From Pseudomonadota bacterium (lineage in GTDB: Bacteria > Pseudomonadota > Gammaproteobacteria > Burkholderiales > Rhodocyclaceae): DNA of 62,358 nt. Below are positions 18,389-27,123 of the stretch, in pieces; within the stretch, counting starts at the first letter, position 1, and the number at the start of each line of letters is the position of its first letter. The notes under the pieces were generated by a model. The model had not been told where the DNA came from. It was given only the letters and a program-made list of their open reading frames with translations, and searched no databases. Both the position numbers and the translations under genes were made by a program. The stretch is from assembly GCA_018240585.1 (NCBI GenBank), contig JAFEFM010000514.1, forward strand, positions 1-62,358, given 5' to 3'.

Positions 18389-19240
18389 TCAGCGGTTCTG
18401 CCGTGCCATCAACACCAGGCGCTCGAACAGGTGCATGTCCTGCTCGTTCTTCAGCAGCGCGCCATGCAGCGGCGGCACGATGGCCTTGCGGTCGGGCGAG
18501 TGCAGCGCCTCGGGCGGAATATCCTCGGCCACGAGCAGCTTCAGCCAGTCGATGAGTTCGGAGGTGGAGGGCTTCTTCTTCAGCCCCGGGATCTCGCGCA
18601 GCCCGAAGAATACTTCCAGCGCCTCGCTCAGCAGTTCCTTGCGGATGGCGGGGAAATGCACGTCCACGATGCGCTGCATGGTGTCGCGGTCGGGGAATTT
18701 GATGTAGTGGAAGAAGCAGCGGCGCAGGAAGGCGTCGGGCAGTTCCTTCTCGTTGTTCGAGGTGATGAAGACGATGGGGCGGTGGCGGGCCTGTATCGTC
18801 TGGCGCGTCTCGTACACATGGAATTCCATGCGGTCGATCTCGCGCAGCAGGTCGTTGGGGAATTCGATGTCGGCCTTGTCGATCTCGTCGATCAGCACCA
18901 CCGTCGGGCAGTCGGCCTCGAACGCCTGCCACAGCACGCCCTTGACGATGTAGTTGCCGATGTCGCGCACACGGTCGTCGCCCAGTTGCGAATCGCGCAG
19001 GCGCGACACTGCATCGTACTCGTACAGGCCCTGCTGCGCCTTGGTGGTGGACTTGATGTGCCACTGCAGCAGAGGCAGCCCGAGCGACGCTGCGACCTGC
19101 TCGGCGAGCATGGTCTTGCCCGTGCCCGGCTCGCCCTTGATCAGCAGCGGGCGCTGCAGCCGGATCGCGGCATTGACGGCCAGCATCAGGTCCGGCGTGG
19201 TCACGTACTCGTGCGAACCTTCGAAGCGAAGCTCAGACAT
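18389..19240 (-). CDS. MoxR-family AAA+ ATPase
   Basis: This 283-residue ATPase has Walker A GEPGTGKT (36-43), Walker B VVLIDEIDKAD and sensor 1 ITSNNEKELP with a downstream arginine pair (LRRCFF). MoxR ATPases act as chaperones for metal insertion or complex assembly, usually with a VWA partner. It is first of a three-gene row (MoxR, EAL-HDOD, VWA). A TATAAT-like -10 element lies about 30 bases upstream of the start on this strand. Confidence 0.93.
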   Translation of the reverse strand: MSELRFEGSHEYVTTPDLMLAVNAAIRLQRPLLIKGEPGTGKTMLAEQVAASLGLPLLQWHIKSTTKAQQGLYEYDAVSRLRDSQLGDDRVRDIGNYIVKGVLWQAFEADCPTVVLIDEIDKADIEFPNDLLREIDRMEFHVYETRQTIQARHRPIVFITSNNEKELPDAFLRRCFFHYIKFPDRDTMQRIVDVHFPAIRKELLSEALEVFFGLREIPGLKKKPSTSELIDWLKLLVAEDIPPEALHSPDRKAIVPPLHGALLKNEQDMHLFERLVLMARQNR

Positions 19241-19268
19241 CGGGGATTCCTCTGATTAATTCCGTGCA

Positions 19269-19274
19269 ATTATA
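19269..19274 (-). promoter_or_regulatory. -10 element of the moxR promoter
   Basis: On the minus strand the sequence reads TATAAT, 29 bases upstream of the moxR ATG. No good -35 hexamer is found at 16-18 bases, so the promoter is probably weak or needs an activator. The same gap also serves the divergent cytochrome gene. Confidence 0.4.
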
Positions 19275-19353
19275 GGACTAGCGTTACGCAAAAAATGAAC
19301 GGACCCCCGCCCGGGTACGATCCGACGGCCACCCAAAACGGAGACGAGACGCA

Positions 19354-19938
19354 ATGAACCGATCCCATCTGCTGCTGGCGGCGGCGTTGTCCGCCCTTGC
19401 GCCACCCCTGCTTGCTGCCGAGGGCAATGCCGAGGCGGCAAAAGGCAAGATTTCGATGTGCATCGGTTGCCACGGCATACCCGGTTATCGGACGAGCTAT
19501 CCCGAGGTCTACCCCGTGCCCAAGCTTGGCGGCCAGCATGCCGATTACATCGTCAGCGCGCTGACCGCGTATCGCAGCGGAGAGCGCAGCCACCCCACCA
19601 TGCGGGGGATCGCGGGCGGTTTGTCCGAACAGGACATGGCCGATGTGGCCGCCTATTACTCGGCCGGCGCACAGGCGCCGTCCGCTTCACCACCTGCGAA
19701 CGACAAGGCGCAGGTCTGTGCCGCCTGCCACGGCGCCGACGGAAACAGCCCGACCCCGGCCTTTCCGCGTCTCGCCGGCCAGCAGCGCGACTACATCTTC
19801 CAGGCGCTGCAGGACTACAAGGCCGGTCGCCGGAAGAATCCCATCATGGCCGCGCAGGTCGCGAACCTCGGCAAGAATGACATGGAAGCGCTGGCCACCT
19901 GGTTCTCGACGCAGCAGGGGCTGTACGTCAAGCGCTAG
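19354..19938 (+). CDS. dihaem cytochrome c4-type protein
   Basis: This 194-residue periplasmic protein has a Sec signal peptide (1-22) and two c-type haem sites, CIGCH (36-40) and CAACH (122-126). Each is followed by a Met-containing segment that could supply the sixth haem ligand (HPTMRGIAGG and NPIMAAQVAN). The two homologous halves and the length fit cytochrome c4, a carrier that feeds electrons from the bc1 complex to terminal oxidases. It is monocistronic; its stop overlaps the metC stop on the other strand. Confidence 0.9.
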   Translation: MNRSHLLLAAALSALAPPLLAAEGNAEAAKGKISMCIGCHGIPGYRTSYPEVYPVPKLGGQHADYIVSALTAYRSGERSHPTMRGIAGGLSEQDMADVAAYYSAGAQAPSASPPANDKAQVCAACHGADGNSPTPAFPRLAGQQRDYIFQALQDYKAGRRKNPIMAAQVANLGKNDMEALATWFSTQQGLYVKR

Positions 19939-21134
19939 GCGGACTGCACGTGCAGGCGATCGAATGCCTGCCCGAGATCCGCGATCAGGTCGGCTGGCTC
20001 CTCCAGTCCGACATGGAACCGCACCGCCGGGCCGCCCAGGTCTGGCGCTGCGGCCGTGCGCGTGATGCTGCCGTAGGTAGGCAGCGCCAGGCTCTCGAAG
20101 CCGCCCCAGGAGGCACCGATGCCGAACAGGCGCAGCGCGTCGATCATCGCATCGATCCGCGCCTCGGCGAATTCAGGGCGAAAGACCACGCCGAACAGGC
20201 TGCAGGCGCCACTGAAGTCGCGTTTCCATAGCTCGTGGCCGGGTGCTCCGGGCAGGGCGGGGTGCAGCACCCGCAGAACCTCCGGCCGCGCGGCAAACCA
20301 GCACGCCACTTCAAGGCCGGAGGCCATCTGGTGCCGAAGCCTGACGTTGAGCGTGCGCAGGCCACGCAGGGTGAGCCAGCAGTCGTCCGGGCTGGCGTAC
20401 TGCCCGTAGAGCAGCGCGGTCTGCCGTACCGCGCGCCAGTCCTCGTCGGCGCGCGTGGTCAGGCTGCCCAGCAGCACGTCGGCATGGCCGCCGGCATATT
20501 TGGTGAGCGCCTGGATCGACACGTCCACCCCGTGATCGAAGGGCTGGAAGAAGTGCAGCCCCCAGGTGTTGTCCATCAGCACCTTGAGGCCGCGCTGGCG
20601 CGCCAGTGCGGCGAGGGCGGGCACGTCCTGCAGTTCGAAGGTGTGCGAGCCCGGGCTTTCAAGATACAGCACGCGGGTGTTCTGCCGGATCAAGGGCTCG
20701 AGTTCGGCAGGCGTCAGTTCCGGCCGGTAGTAGCTCACCTCAATTGCCATGCGGCCGACGAGCACGCTGTCGCAGAAGCTGCGCACCGGCCCATACACGC
20801 TGTCGGGAATCAGGCAGTGATCGCCGTGGGCGAGAAAGGCGAGCAGGCCGATGCAGTTGGCAGCGAGGCCCGAGGACACGATCTGGCAGCGCGTACCGCC
20901 TTCGATGTCGGCGATCAGGTCCTCGAGCATGTGGTGGGTCTGGTTGCCGTGCAGGCCATAGCTCAGGTACTGGTCGTACCGGTGCTTCCAGCCCTCGCGG
21001 CGCGCGGCGGTCGACGGCACCAGCACGGTCGAACCGCGATGCAGCGGCGGATTGACGAAGCCGTGCGTGCGAGTGCCGGGGCGGCCGAGGTGGGACAGGC
21101 GGGTGGCGAAGTGGTCGTCGTGTTGGTCGGACAT
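19935..21134 (-). CDS. metC: cystathionine beta-lyase
   Basis: This 399-residue enzyme belongs to the Cys/Met-metabolism PLP family. It shows the cofactor-phosphate region SSGLAANCIGLLAF, the PLP-contacting MDNTWG, and the Schiff-base lysine in SIQALTKYAGGHAD (Lys212). The Trp in DNTWG and the general wording match bacterial MetC, which cleaves cystathionine to homocysteine, pyruvate and ammonia. ATG 21134 is chosen because the upstream extension is low complexity. It ends in a 4-base tail-to-tail overlap with the cytochrome gene. cysK lies upstream, across the large inverted repeat. Confidence 0.88.
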   Translation of the reverse strand: MSDQHDDHFATRLSHLGRPGTRTHGFVNPPLHRGSTVLVPSTAARREGWKHRYDQYLSYGLHGNQTHHMLEDLIADIEGGTRCQIVSSGLAANCIGLLAFLAHGDHCLIPDSVYGPVRSFCDSVLVGRMAIEVSYYRPELTPAELEPLIRQNTRVLYLESPGSHTFELQDVPALAALARQRGLKVLMDNTWGLHFFQPFDHGVDVSIQALTKYAGGHADVLLGSLTTRADEDWRAVRQTALLYGQYASPDDCWLTLRGLRTLNVRLRHQMASGLEVACWFAARPEVLRVLHPALPGAPGHELWKRDFSGACSLFGVVFRPEFAEARIDAMIDALRLFGIGASWGGFESLALPTYGSITRTAAAPDLGGPAVRFHVGLEEPADLIADLGQAFDRLHVQSA

Positions 21135-21173
21135 GGTCGCTGGGTCAAGGTGGCTTGTTCGTAATGATGGCGG

Positions 21174-21503
21174 CGTGCCACTAACCGCCGGGCGCACCGG
21201 GCATTCCCTCCAGCGGCTGCGGAACTCGCCGTCGCTTCGCTCGGCTCAGACAGTCCTCGCCGCTTCCGGGAATGCCCGGCACGCCCGGCTTGGCACCGAG
21301 GGCTGGCGGGAGATCAAGACCGAAAGAACCCTTGCGTCCCTTGCACTGGTGCCGCTTCACGGCACCCAAGAGGACAGGCGACACTGCCAAGCCGGCCGTG
21401 TCGGGTGTTCGTGGAGTGGGCGAGGACTGTCCGAGCGAGCGCAGCGAGCGAGTTCCGCAGCCCACGGAACGAATACCCGGCGCGGCTGGCGGTTAGAGGC
21501 ACG
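21174..21503. repeat. 330-bp nested imperfect inverted repeat
   Basis: The gene-free stretch between metC and cysK is one large palindrome with its axis near 21339. Matching perfect blocks are CTAACCGCC (21181-21189 with 21488-21496), a 15-mer GGCTGCGGAACTCGC (21215-21229 with 21448-21462), a 13-mer GACAGTCCTCGCC (21249-21261 with 21419-21431) and CCGGCTTGGCA (21285-21295 with 21385-21395). CGTGCC/GGCACG extends the ends. A smaller off-centre hairpin lies at 21348-21366. No transposase or target-site duplication is seen. It could be a nonautonomous mobile element or a processed intergenic repeat; it would also fold strongly in RNA and could end cysK transcripts. Confidence 0.75.
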
Positions 21504-21526
21504 AGTAGCCGGGCACCTGCGCCCAG

Positions 21527-22507
<981 letters not shown>

Positions 22508-22646
22508 GTTCCTTTTCCTCTTCCTTGCTTGGTCTGTCTGGGGACAGTGCGCGACGGCAGGCGAGGGCGGACCACGGCCGGCCAGGTCGCAAGCACCGAT
22601 GGCGATCATACCGCCACTTGCAGATTAGCCCAGCTTTGGAAGCGGT

Positions 22647-23450
22647 TCAGGCCGTTACGGCAAGCTTGGCAGGCGCAGCGTGCGGTTGCGCCTCGGTGCC
22701 GTCGCAGAAGTACTTCAGCTCGCCCGGCGCGAACGCGACCCACTCCTCACCGGTGGTGAGCGGCTTGGTCGCGATCACCGTCATGCAGTCGTCGACCTGG
22801 TTGCGGCGGGCGAAATCCACGCTGAGATCGTGATCGACGAGGCGCACCGAGCGGAACGGATAGGCCCGGCGGACATGGTGCAACTGCGTCGAACAGTGGG
22901 CGAACAGGCCGCTGCCGTCCGACAGCAGGAAGTTGAAGGGGCCGAAAAAGGCGATCTCCTCGCACAGCTCGGCGAGGGTGGCGAGCAAGGCCGCTGGCGC
23001 CGGACGTGCCGGTCCGCAACGTTGCCGCAGTTCCTGCATCAGGTAGCAGAACGCATGCTCGCTGTCGGTGGTGCCGGCCGGCGTGTAACTGCCGTCGAGC
23101 GCGAGGGTGTGGTTCTTGAGGTCGCCGTTGTGCGCGAACACCCAGTTCCGCCCCCACAGCGTGCGGCTGAAAGGGTGGCAGTTCGACAGGTCGACCGCGC
23201 CCTGCGTCGCCTTGCGGATATGCACGATGAGGTTGCGAGACTTGACGGGGGCACGTCGCAACTGCTCCGCAAGCGGCGACGAGCACGAAGGGCGGTCGTC
23301 GCGCAGCACGCGGCAATCTTCGTCGTCGAACCAGGCGAAACCCCAGCCGTCGCGATGCTCGTCCGTCTGGCCGCCGCGGCGCACGAAGCCCTCCAGCGAG
23401 AACTCTAGGCTCGAGGGCTTGTTGCAGTTCATGCCGAGCAGTTGGCACAT
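22647..23450 (-). CDS. class II glutamine amidotransferase (YafJ-like)
   Basis: This 267-residue protein has an N-terminal nucleophile glutaminase fold. Cys2 becomes the catalytic residue after Met removal, and the family marks HRDGWGFAWF, HIRKATQGAVDLSNCHPF and WVFAHNGDL are all present. It has no synthase domain, as in YafJ/YafV-neighbour proteins, whose acceptor is unknown. It lies 139 bases upstream of cysK on the same strand and might share its transcript. Confidence 0.88.
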   Translation of the reverse strand: MCQLLGMNCNKPSSLEFSLEGFVRRGGQTDEHRDGWGFAWFDDEDCRVLRDDRPSCSSPLAEQLRRAPVKSRNLIVHIRKATQGAVDLSNCHPFSRTLWGRNWVFAHNGDLKNHTLALDGSYTPAGTTDSEHAFCYLMQELRQRCGPARPAPAALLATLAELCEEIAFFGPFNFLLSDGSGLFAHCSTQLHHVRRAYPFRSVRLVDHDLSVDFARRNQVDDCMTVIATKPLTTGEEWVAFAPGELKYFCDGTEAQPHAAPAKLAVTA

Positions 23451-23576
23451 GATGGCGGCGGACGATGGTGCAGTGCGGTATGCACATCATCACCTTCGCC
23501 CGGAGCGCGGACAATGAACTTGTTCCTGTTTTGCGTGCAAATACAACAAAACTGTCACAAGCGCGCAACAAGGATC

Positions 23577-24008
23577 TCATTCGGCGCCGATGCGCCGCCG
23601 CAGGTTGGCGATGTAGGCGGCACCGTCCGGCGGCGTGCCGTTGCGCTGCGCGTTGAACAGCATCTCGCCGAGCGCCTCGAGCGCGTCGTGCATGGCGTCG
23701 TGGCGGTCGCCGCGGCGCTGGCAGGCGAGGTCGAAGGCGGTGCGGATACCCGGGGGCTGGTCGATCGACAACTGCTCCTCGATCGCCAGGTGCAGCGACA
23801 GGTGCAGGAAGGGGTTGATCTGGCCGGCTTCGGGCGGGAAGTCGCGATCGACCGATTCGGGGTCCTCGAGCACCGCGTGGTATTCGGGGTGTACGGTCAT
23901 CACGTTGGCGGCGACCGATTCCATCGGCGTCAGCACGTCCTTTTCGCGGTACTTGCGCCAGGTCTCGATGAAGAAATTGCGCACCTGGTCGCGGCTTGGG
24001 TTGAACAT
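23577..24008 (-). CDS. DUF1841 family protein
   Basis: This is a 143-residue, soluble, helical protein that starts MFNPSRDQVRNFFIETWRKYR, the recognised opening of the DUF1841 family of proteobacteria. It also has HPEYHAVLEDPE and NPFLHLSLHLAIEEQ with several conserved histidines. No biochemical role is known. It follows nth by 71 bases, an order common in beta- and gammaproteobacteria, and so is the last gene of the rnf-nth row. Confidence 0.85.
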   Translation of the reverse strand: MFNPSRDQVRNFFIETWRKYREKDVLTPMESVAANVMTVHPEYHAVLEDPESVDRDFPPEAGQINPFLHLSLHLAIEEQLSIDQPPGIRTAFDLACQRRGDRHDAMHDALEALGEMLFNAQRNGTPPDGAAYIANLRRRIGAE

Positions 24009-24079
24009 CTTGGTTTCTCTCGTCGGTTACGGCAGTCGGGCGCGATGCGCCCGCAGGGTGGTCGGCTGTCCGCGCGACA

Positions 24080-24721
24080 TCACGCGGTCTTGTCCCGATA
24101 AAGGCACAGGTCGCGCACCACGCAGTCGCCGCACCTGGGCTTGCGTGCGGTGCACACGTAGCGCCCGTGCAGGATCAGCCAGTGGTGGGCGTCGAGCAGG
24201 TAGTCCTTGGGCACGCGGCGCAGCAGCGCCTTCTCGACCTCGACGACGTCCTTGCCCGGCGCCAGGCCGGTGCGGTTGGCCAGCCGGAAGATGTGCGTGT
24301 CTACCGCCATCGCCGGCTGGCGGAAGACGGTGTTCAGCACGACGTTGGCCGTCTTGCGGCCGACGCCGGGAAGTGCCTCGAGCGCCTCGCGGCTGGCCGG
24401 AACCTCGCCGCCATGGCGCTCGAGCAGCAGGCGCGACAGGGCCACGGTGTTCTTCGCCTTGTTGCGGAACAGGCCGATGGTCTTGATGTGTTCGGCCACG
24501 CCGTCAGCGCCCAGGGACACCATTGCTTCCGGCGTGGGCGCAGCGGCGAATAGCTTGCGCGTGGCGAGGTTCACGCTGCGGTCGGTGGCCTGGGCCGACA
24601 ACACGACCGCCACCAGCAACTGGTAGGGCGAGGCGTACTCGAGTTCGGTCTTCGGCTCGGGGTTGCCTTCGTGCAGGCGGCGGAAGAACTCGCGGATGGC
24701 CTCGCGCTTCATGCTGGGCAT
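24080..24721 (-). CDS. nth: endonuclease III
   Basis: This 213-residue DNA glycosylase/AP-lyase removes oxidised pyrimidines. The helix-hairpin-helix LPGVGRKTANV carries the catalytic Lys123, and Asp141 sits in AVDTHIFRLANR. Four cysteines in a C-x6-C-x2-C-x5-C pattern near the C-terminus hold the 4Fe-4S cluster. The ATG at 24721 comes two bases after the rnfE stop; ATG 24712 (Met4) is also possible. The link rnfE-nth is an old and widespread gene order. Confidence 0.95.
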   Translation of the reverse strand: MPSMKREAIREFFRRLHEGNPEPKTELEYASPYQLLVAVVLSAQATDRSVNLATRKLFAAAPTPEAMVSLGADGVAEHIKTIGLFRNKAKNTVALSRLLLERHGGEVPASREALEALPGVGRKTANVVLNTVFRQPAMAVDTHIFRLANRTGLAPGKDVVEVEKALLRRVPKDYLLDAHHWLILHGRYVCTARKPRCGDCVVRDLCLYRDKTA

Positions 24722-24723
24722 GA

Positions 24724-25440
24724 TCAGCCTGCGGCGCCTTCCACGGCACTGCCGGGGGGCTGCTCGAGCGATGCCGGGGCCGGCGGGTGGCGGCGCGCGC
24801 TCGCGTCCAGACGGGCCTTGATGGCGTTGTAGGCGGCGATCAGGCAACCGAGGGCGAAGAACGCCCCGGGTGGCAGGATCGCCAGCAGGAAGCCGGGATA
24901 GTCGTCGCCGAACACGTTCAGCGCCGACGTGCCGGGGATGATCATGTCGATGCCCGACAGCAGCGTGCCGCTGCCGAGCAGTTCGCGCACGCCGCCCAGT
25001 AGCGCCAGCACCCATACCAGGCCCATGCCCATCATGATGCCGTCAACCGTGGAAGCGACCGGATCGTTCTTGGCCGCATAGGCCTCGACCCGCGCGAGCA
25101 CGATGCAGTTGGTGACGATCAGCGGGATGAAGATGCCCAGCACCAGGTACAGGCTGTGCAGGTAGGCGTTGAACAGCAGGTCGATCACCGTGACCAGCGC
25201 GGCGATGATCAGGATGAAGACCGGGATGCGGATTTCGTACGGGATGAAGTTTCGCAGGCTGGCGACAACCAGGTTCGACAGCGCCATCGCGAACACCGTC
25301 GCGAGCCCGAGGCTGGTGGCGTTGACCATGCTCGTGCTCACCGCGAGGATGGGGCACAGGCCCAGCAACTGGGCGAGGCCGGTGTTCTGCTTCCACAGGC
25401 CGTTGTACGCGATGTCGCGGAATTGCCGTGCGCTGATCAT
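24724..25440 (-). CDS. rnfE: electron transport complex subunit RnfE
   Basis: This is a 238-residue membrane subunit with six helices, homologous to RnfA. Hallmarks are the opening NGLWKQNTGLAQLLGLCPILAVS with its cysteine, and the mid-protein LGIFIPLIVTNCIVLARVEAYA with a second conserved cysteine; the pair is believed to hold an intramembrane iron-sulphur centre with RnfA. A Pro/Ala-rich tail ends the protein. Its ATG overlaps the rnfG stop by four bases. Confidence 0.95.
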   Translation of the reverse strand: MISARQFRDIAYNGLWKQNTGLAQLLGLCPILAVSTSMVNATSLGLATVFAMALSNLVVASLRNFIPYEIRIPVFILIIAALVTVIDLLFNAYLHSLYLVLGIFIPLIVTNCIVLARVEAYAAKNDPVASTVDGIMMGMGLVWVLALLGGVRELLGSGTLLSGIDMIIPGTSALNVFGDDYPGFLLAILPPGAFFALGCLIAAYNAIKARLDASARRHPPAPASLEQPPGSAVEGAAG

Positions 25441-26114
25441 GGCTTGATTCCTTGCAGCGTGCTGCCGGCGGCAGCGGAGAAGAGGGCGTCGCGGTTCGCC
25501 ATCGCGAACGCCACCGTGCGGCCGACGATGCGCGACACGGCGCGGGCGCTGATCGTGGCGCCGGTGTGGAAGTCGAACACGCCGCCGTCCTTCTTCACCG
25601 TCCACCGTTCGGCGGCAACCTCGGTCCACGACACGCCGGCGAACTGGCTGATCCACGGTGAAGCCTTGTTGCGGTCCTTCCTGGGGTCGATGTAGTCGCC
25701 AAGGCCGGGGGTCTCCTTGTGCGCCACGACGCGCACGCCGGACACCGTGCCGTCCGCGCCCACCGCCACCACGATGCCGATGCGCCCGGCGTAGCCGTCG
25801 GTGGCGGCGGCTTCCAGCACGAGCGCGGCGGGGGTGCCGCCCTTGCGCGCACGCCACACGCGTCCGCCATCGTCCAGCCCCAGGGCCGAGGTCGGGGGCA
25901 GGTTCGCGACATCGTCGAGCAGGGCGTTGTCGTAGCTGCCCGGCGACAGCACTTCGTCGATCAGGCGCATCTGCGCTTCCTGCAGCGAGGCCTCGATCTT
26001 CGGGCGGGTCGCTTCGTAGGCCGAGGCCATCAATGCGGTGAACACCACGGTGAAGGCGAGCATGATCGCCGCGGTGCGCAGCGAGGTGCGGGTGGCGGAG
26101 TAGCGCGCGCTCAC
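25437..26114 (-). CDS. rnfG: electron transport complex subunit RnfG
   Basis: This 225-residue protein has one N-terminal transmembrane helix (about 12-32) and a periplasmic FMN-binding domain. The covalent FMN site is the last Thr in HTGATISARAV (the usual S/T-G-A-T motif), flavinylated by ApbE in known systems; apbE is not in this window. The start is a GTG at 26114 that overlaps the rnfD stop (GTGA), so the row is translationally coupled. Confidence 0.93.
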   Translation of the reverse strand: MSARYSATRTSLRTAAIMLAFTVVFTALMASAYEATRPKIEASLQEAQMRLIDEVLSPGSYDNALLDDVANLPPTSALGLDDGGRVWRARKGGTPAALVLEAAATDGYAGRIGIVVAVGADGTVSGVRVVAHKETPGLGDYIDPRKDRNKASPWISQFAGVSWTEVAAERWTVKKDGGVFDFHTGATISARAVSRIVGRTVAFAMANRDALFSAAAGSTLQGIKP

Positions 26115-27115
26115 GTGCGTTCTCCGCGATGGCCGAACACCGGCGGCTGCGTCTTCATGTCGATCAGCGGCACGCAGATGTTCATCAGCAGCACGCCGAA
26201 GGCGATGCCGTCTGGATAGGCACCGAAGCTGCGGATCAGCCAGGCGATGAGAGCGATGCCGGCGGCGAAGATCAGCTTGCCGCGCGGCGTGGTCGCGCCC
26301 GACACCGGGTCGGTGACGATGAAGAAGGCTGCCAGCATCGCGCCGCCGCTTGCCAGATGGAAGAGCGGCGACGCGTGCTGCGCCGGATCGACCAGCCAGA
26401 ACCCACCCGACACGATGGACAGCATGGCGACGAACGCAGTGGGAAGGTGCCAGGTGATGACGCGCGTGCCCAGCAGGATGAGCCCGCCCAGTGCGTAACC
26501 GGCCGCGACCCATTCCCAGCCCTTGCCGCCTGCCACGCCGAAAGCGTCGCTGCCGGAAAGCACCGTGCCGACGCTGGCACCGCTACGCATGCCGGTGCGC
26601 AGCGCATCGAGCGCCGTTGCCGCGGTGATGCCGTCCGGCTGGCGTGCGCCACCCAGGATGAGGTCCAGTTGCGCGGCGAAGTCGAGCTGGCCGGCGCCAG
26701 GCCACTGCGACATCAGCGCCGGGTAGGCCACGATCAGCGCGCAGAAGGCCACCATCGCCGGGTTGAACGGGTTCTGGCCGAGGCCGCCGTAGAGGTGTTT
26801 CGCCACGCCGATGGAAATGATCACCGCCAGCAGCGTGATCCACCACGGCACGATGGGCGGGACGCTCAGCACCACCAGCCAGGCAGTGACGACCGCCGAC
26901 AAGTCTGTGACGGCGAGCGCCACCGGCCGCTTGCGCAGCCGCATCACGAGCGCCTCGATGGCGATCGCCGCCAGGCTGGCGAGCGCGAGGTTCACCAGGA
27001 TGCCGGCGCCGAACTGCCAGACGTAGGCGGCAATGCCGGGCAGCAGCGCGACCAGCACCGTGCCCATGACGCGCTGCACGCTGGCCGGCTTGCGGATGTA
27101 GGGGGAGTGAATCAT
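26111..27115 (-). CDS. rnfD: electron transport complex subunit RnfD
   Basis: This 334-residue membrane subunit has about nine helices and belongs to the NqrB/RnfD family. It carries the flavinylation-type region DGITAATALDAL with candidate threonines, and TDPVSGATTPRGK, a conserved cytoplasmic loop. The complex couples electron flow between ferredoxin and NADH to ion movement across the inner membrane. It is separated by eight bases from rnfC and overlaps rnfG. Confidence 0.93.
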   Translation of the reverse strand: MIHSPYIRKPASVQRVMGTVLVALLPGIAAYVWQFGAGILVNLALASLAAIAIEALVMRLRKRPVALAVTDLSAVVTAWLVVLSVPPIVPWWITLLAVIISIGVAKHLYGGLGQNPFNPAMVAFCALIVAYPALMSQWPGAGQLDFAAQLDLILGGARQPDGITAATALDALRTGMRSGASVGTVLSGSDAFGVAGGKGWEWVAAGYALGGLILLGTRVITWHLPTAFVAMLSIVSGGFWLVDPAQHASPLFHLASGGAMLAAFFIVTDPVSGATTPRGKLIFAAGIALIAWLIRSFGAYPDGIAFGVLLMNICVPLIDMKTQPPVFGHRGERT

Positions 27116-27123
27116 CTTGACGC

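Noticed and set aside
21174-21503. Insertion sequence or CRISPR array
   Set aside because: There is no transposase and no direct repeats with unique spacers; the structure is a single palindrome.
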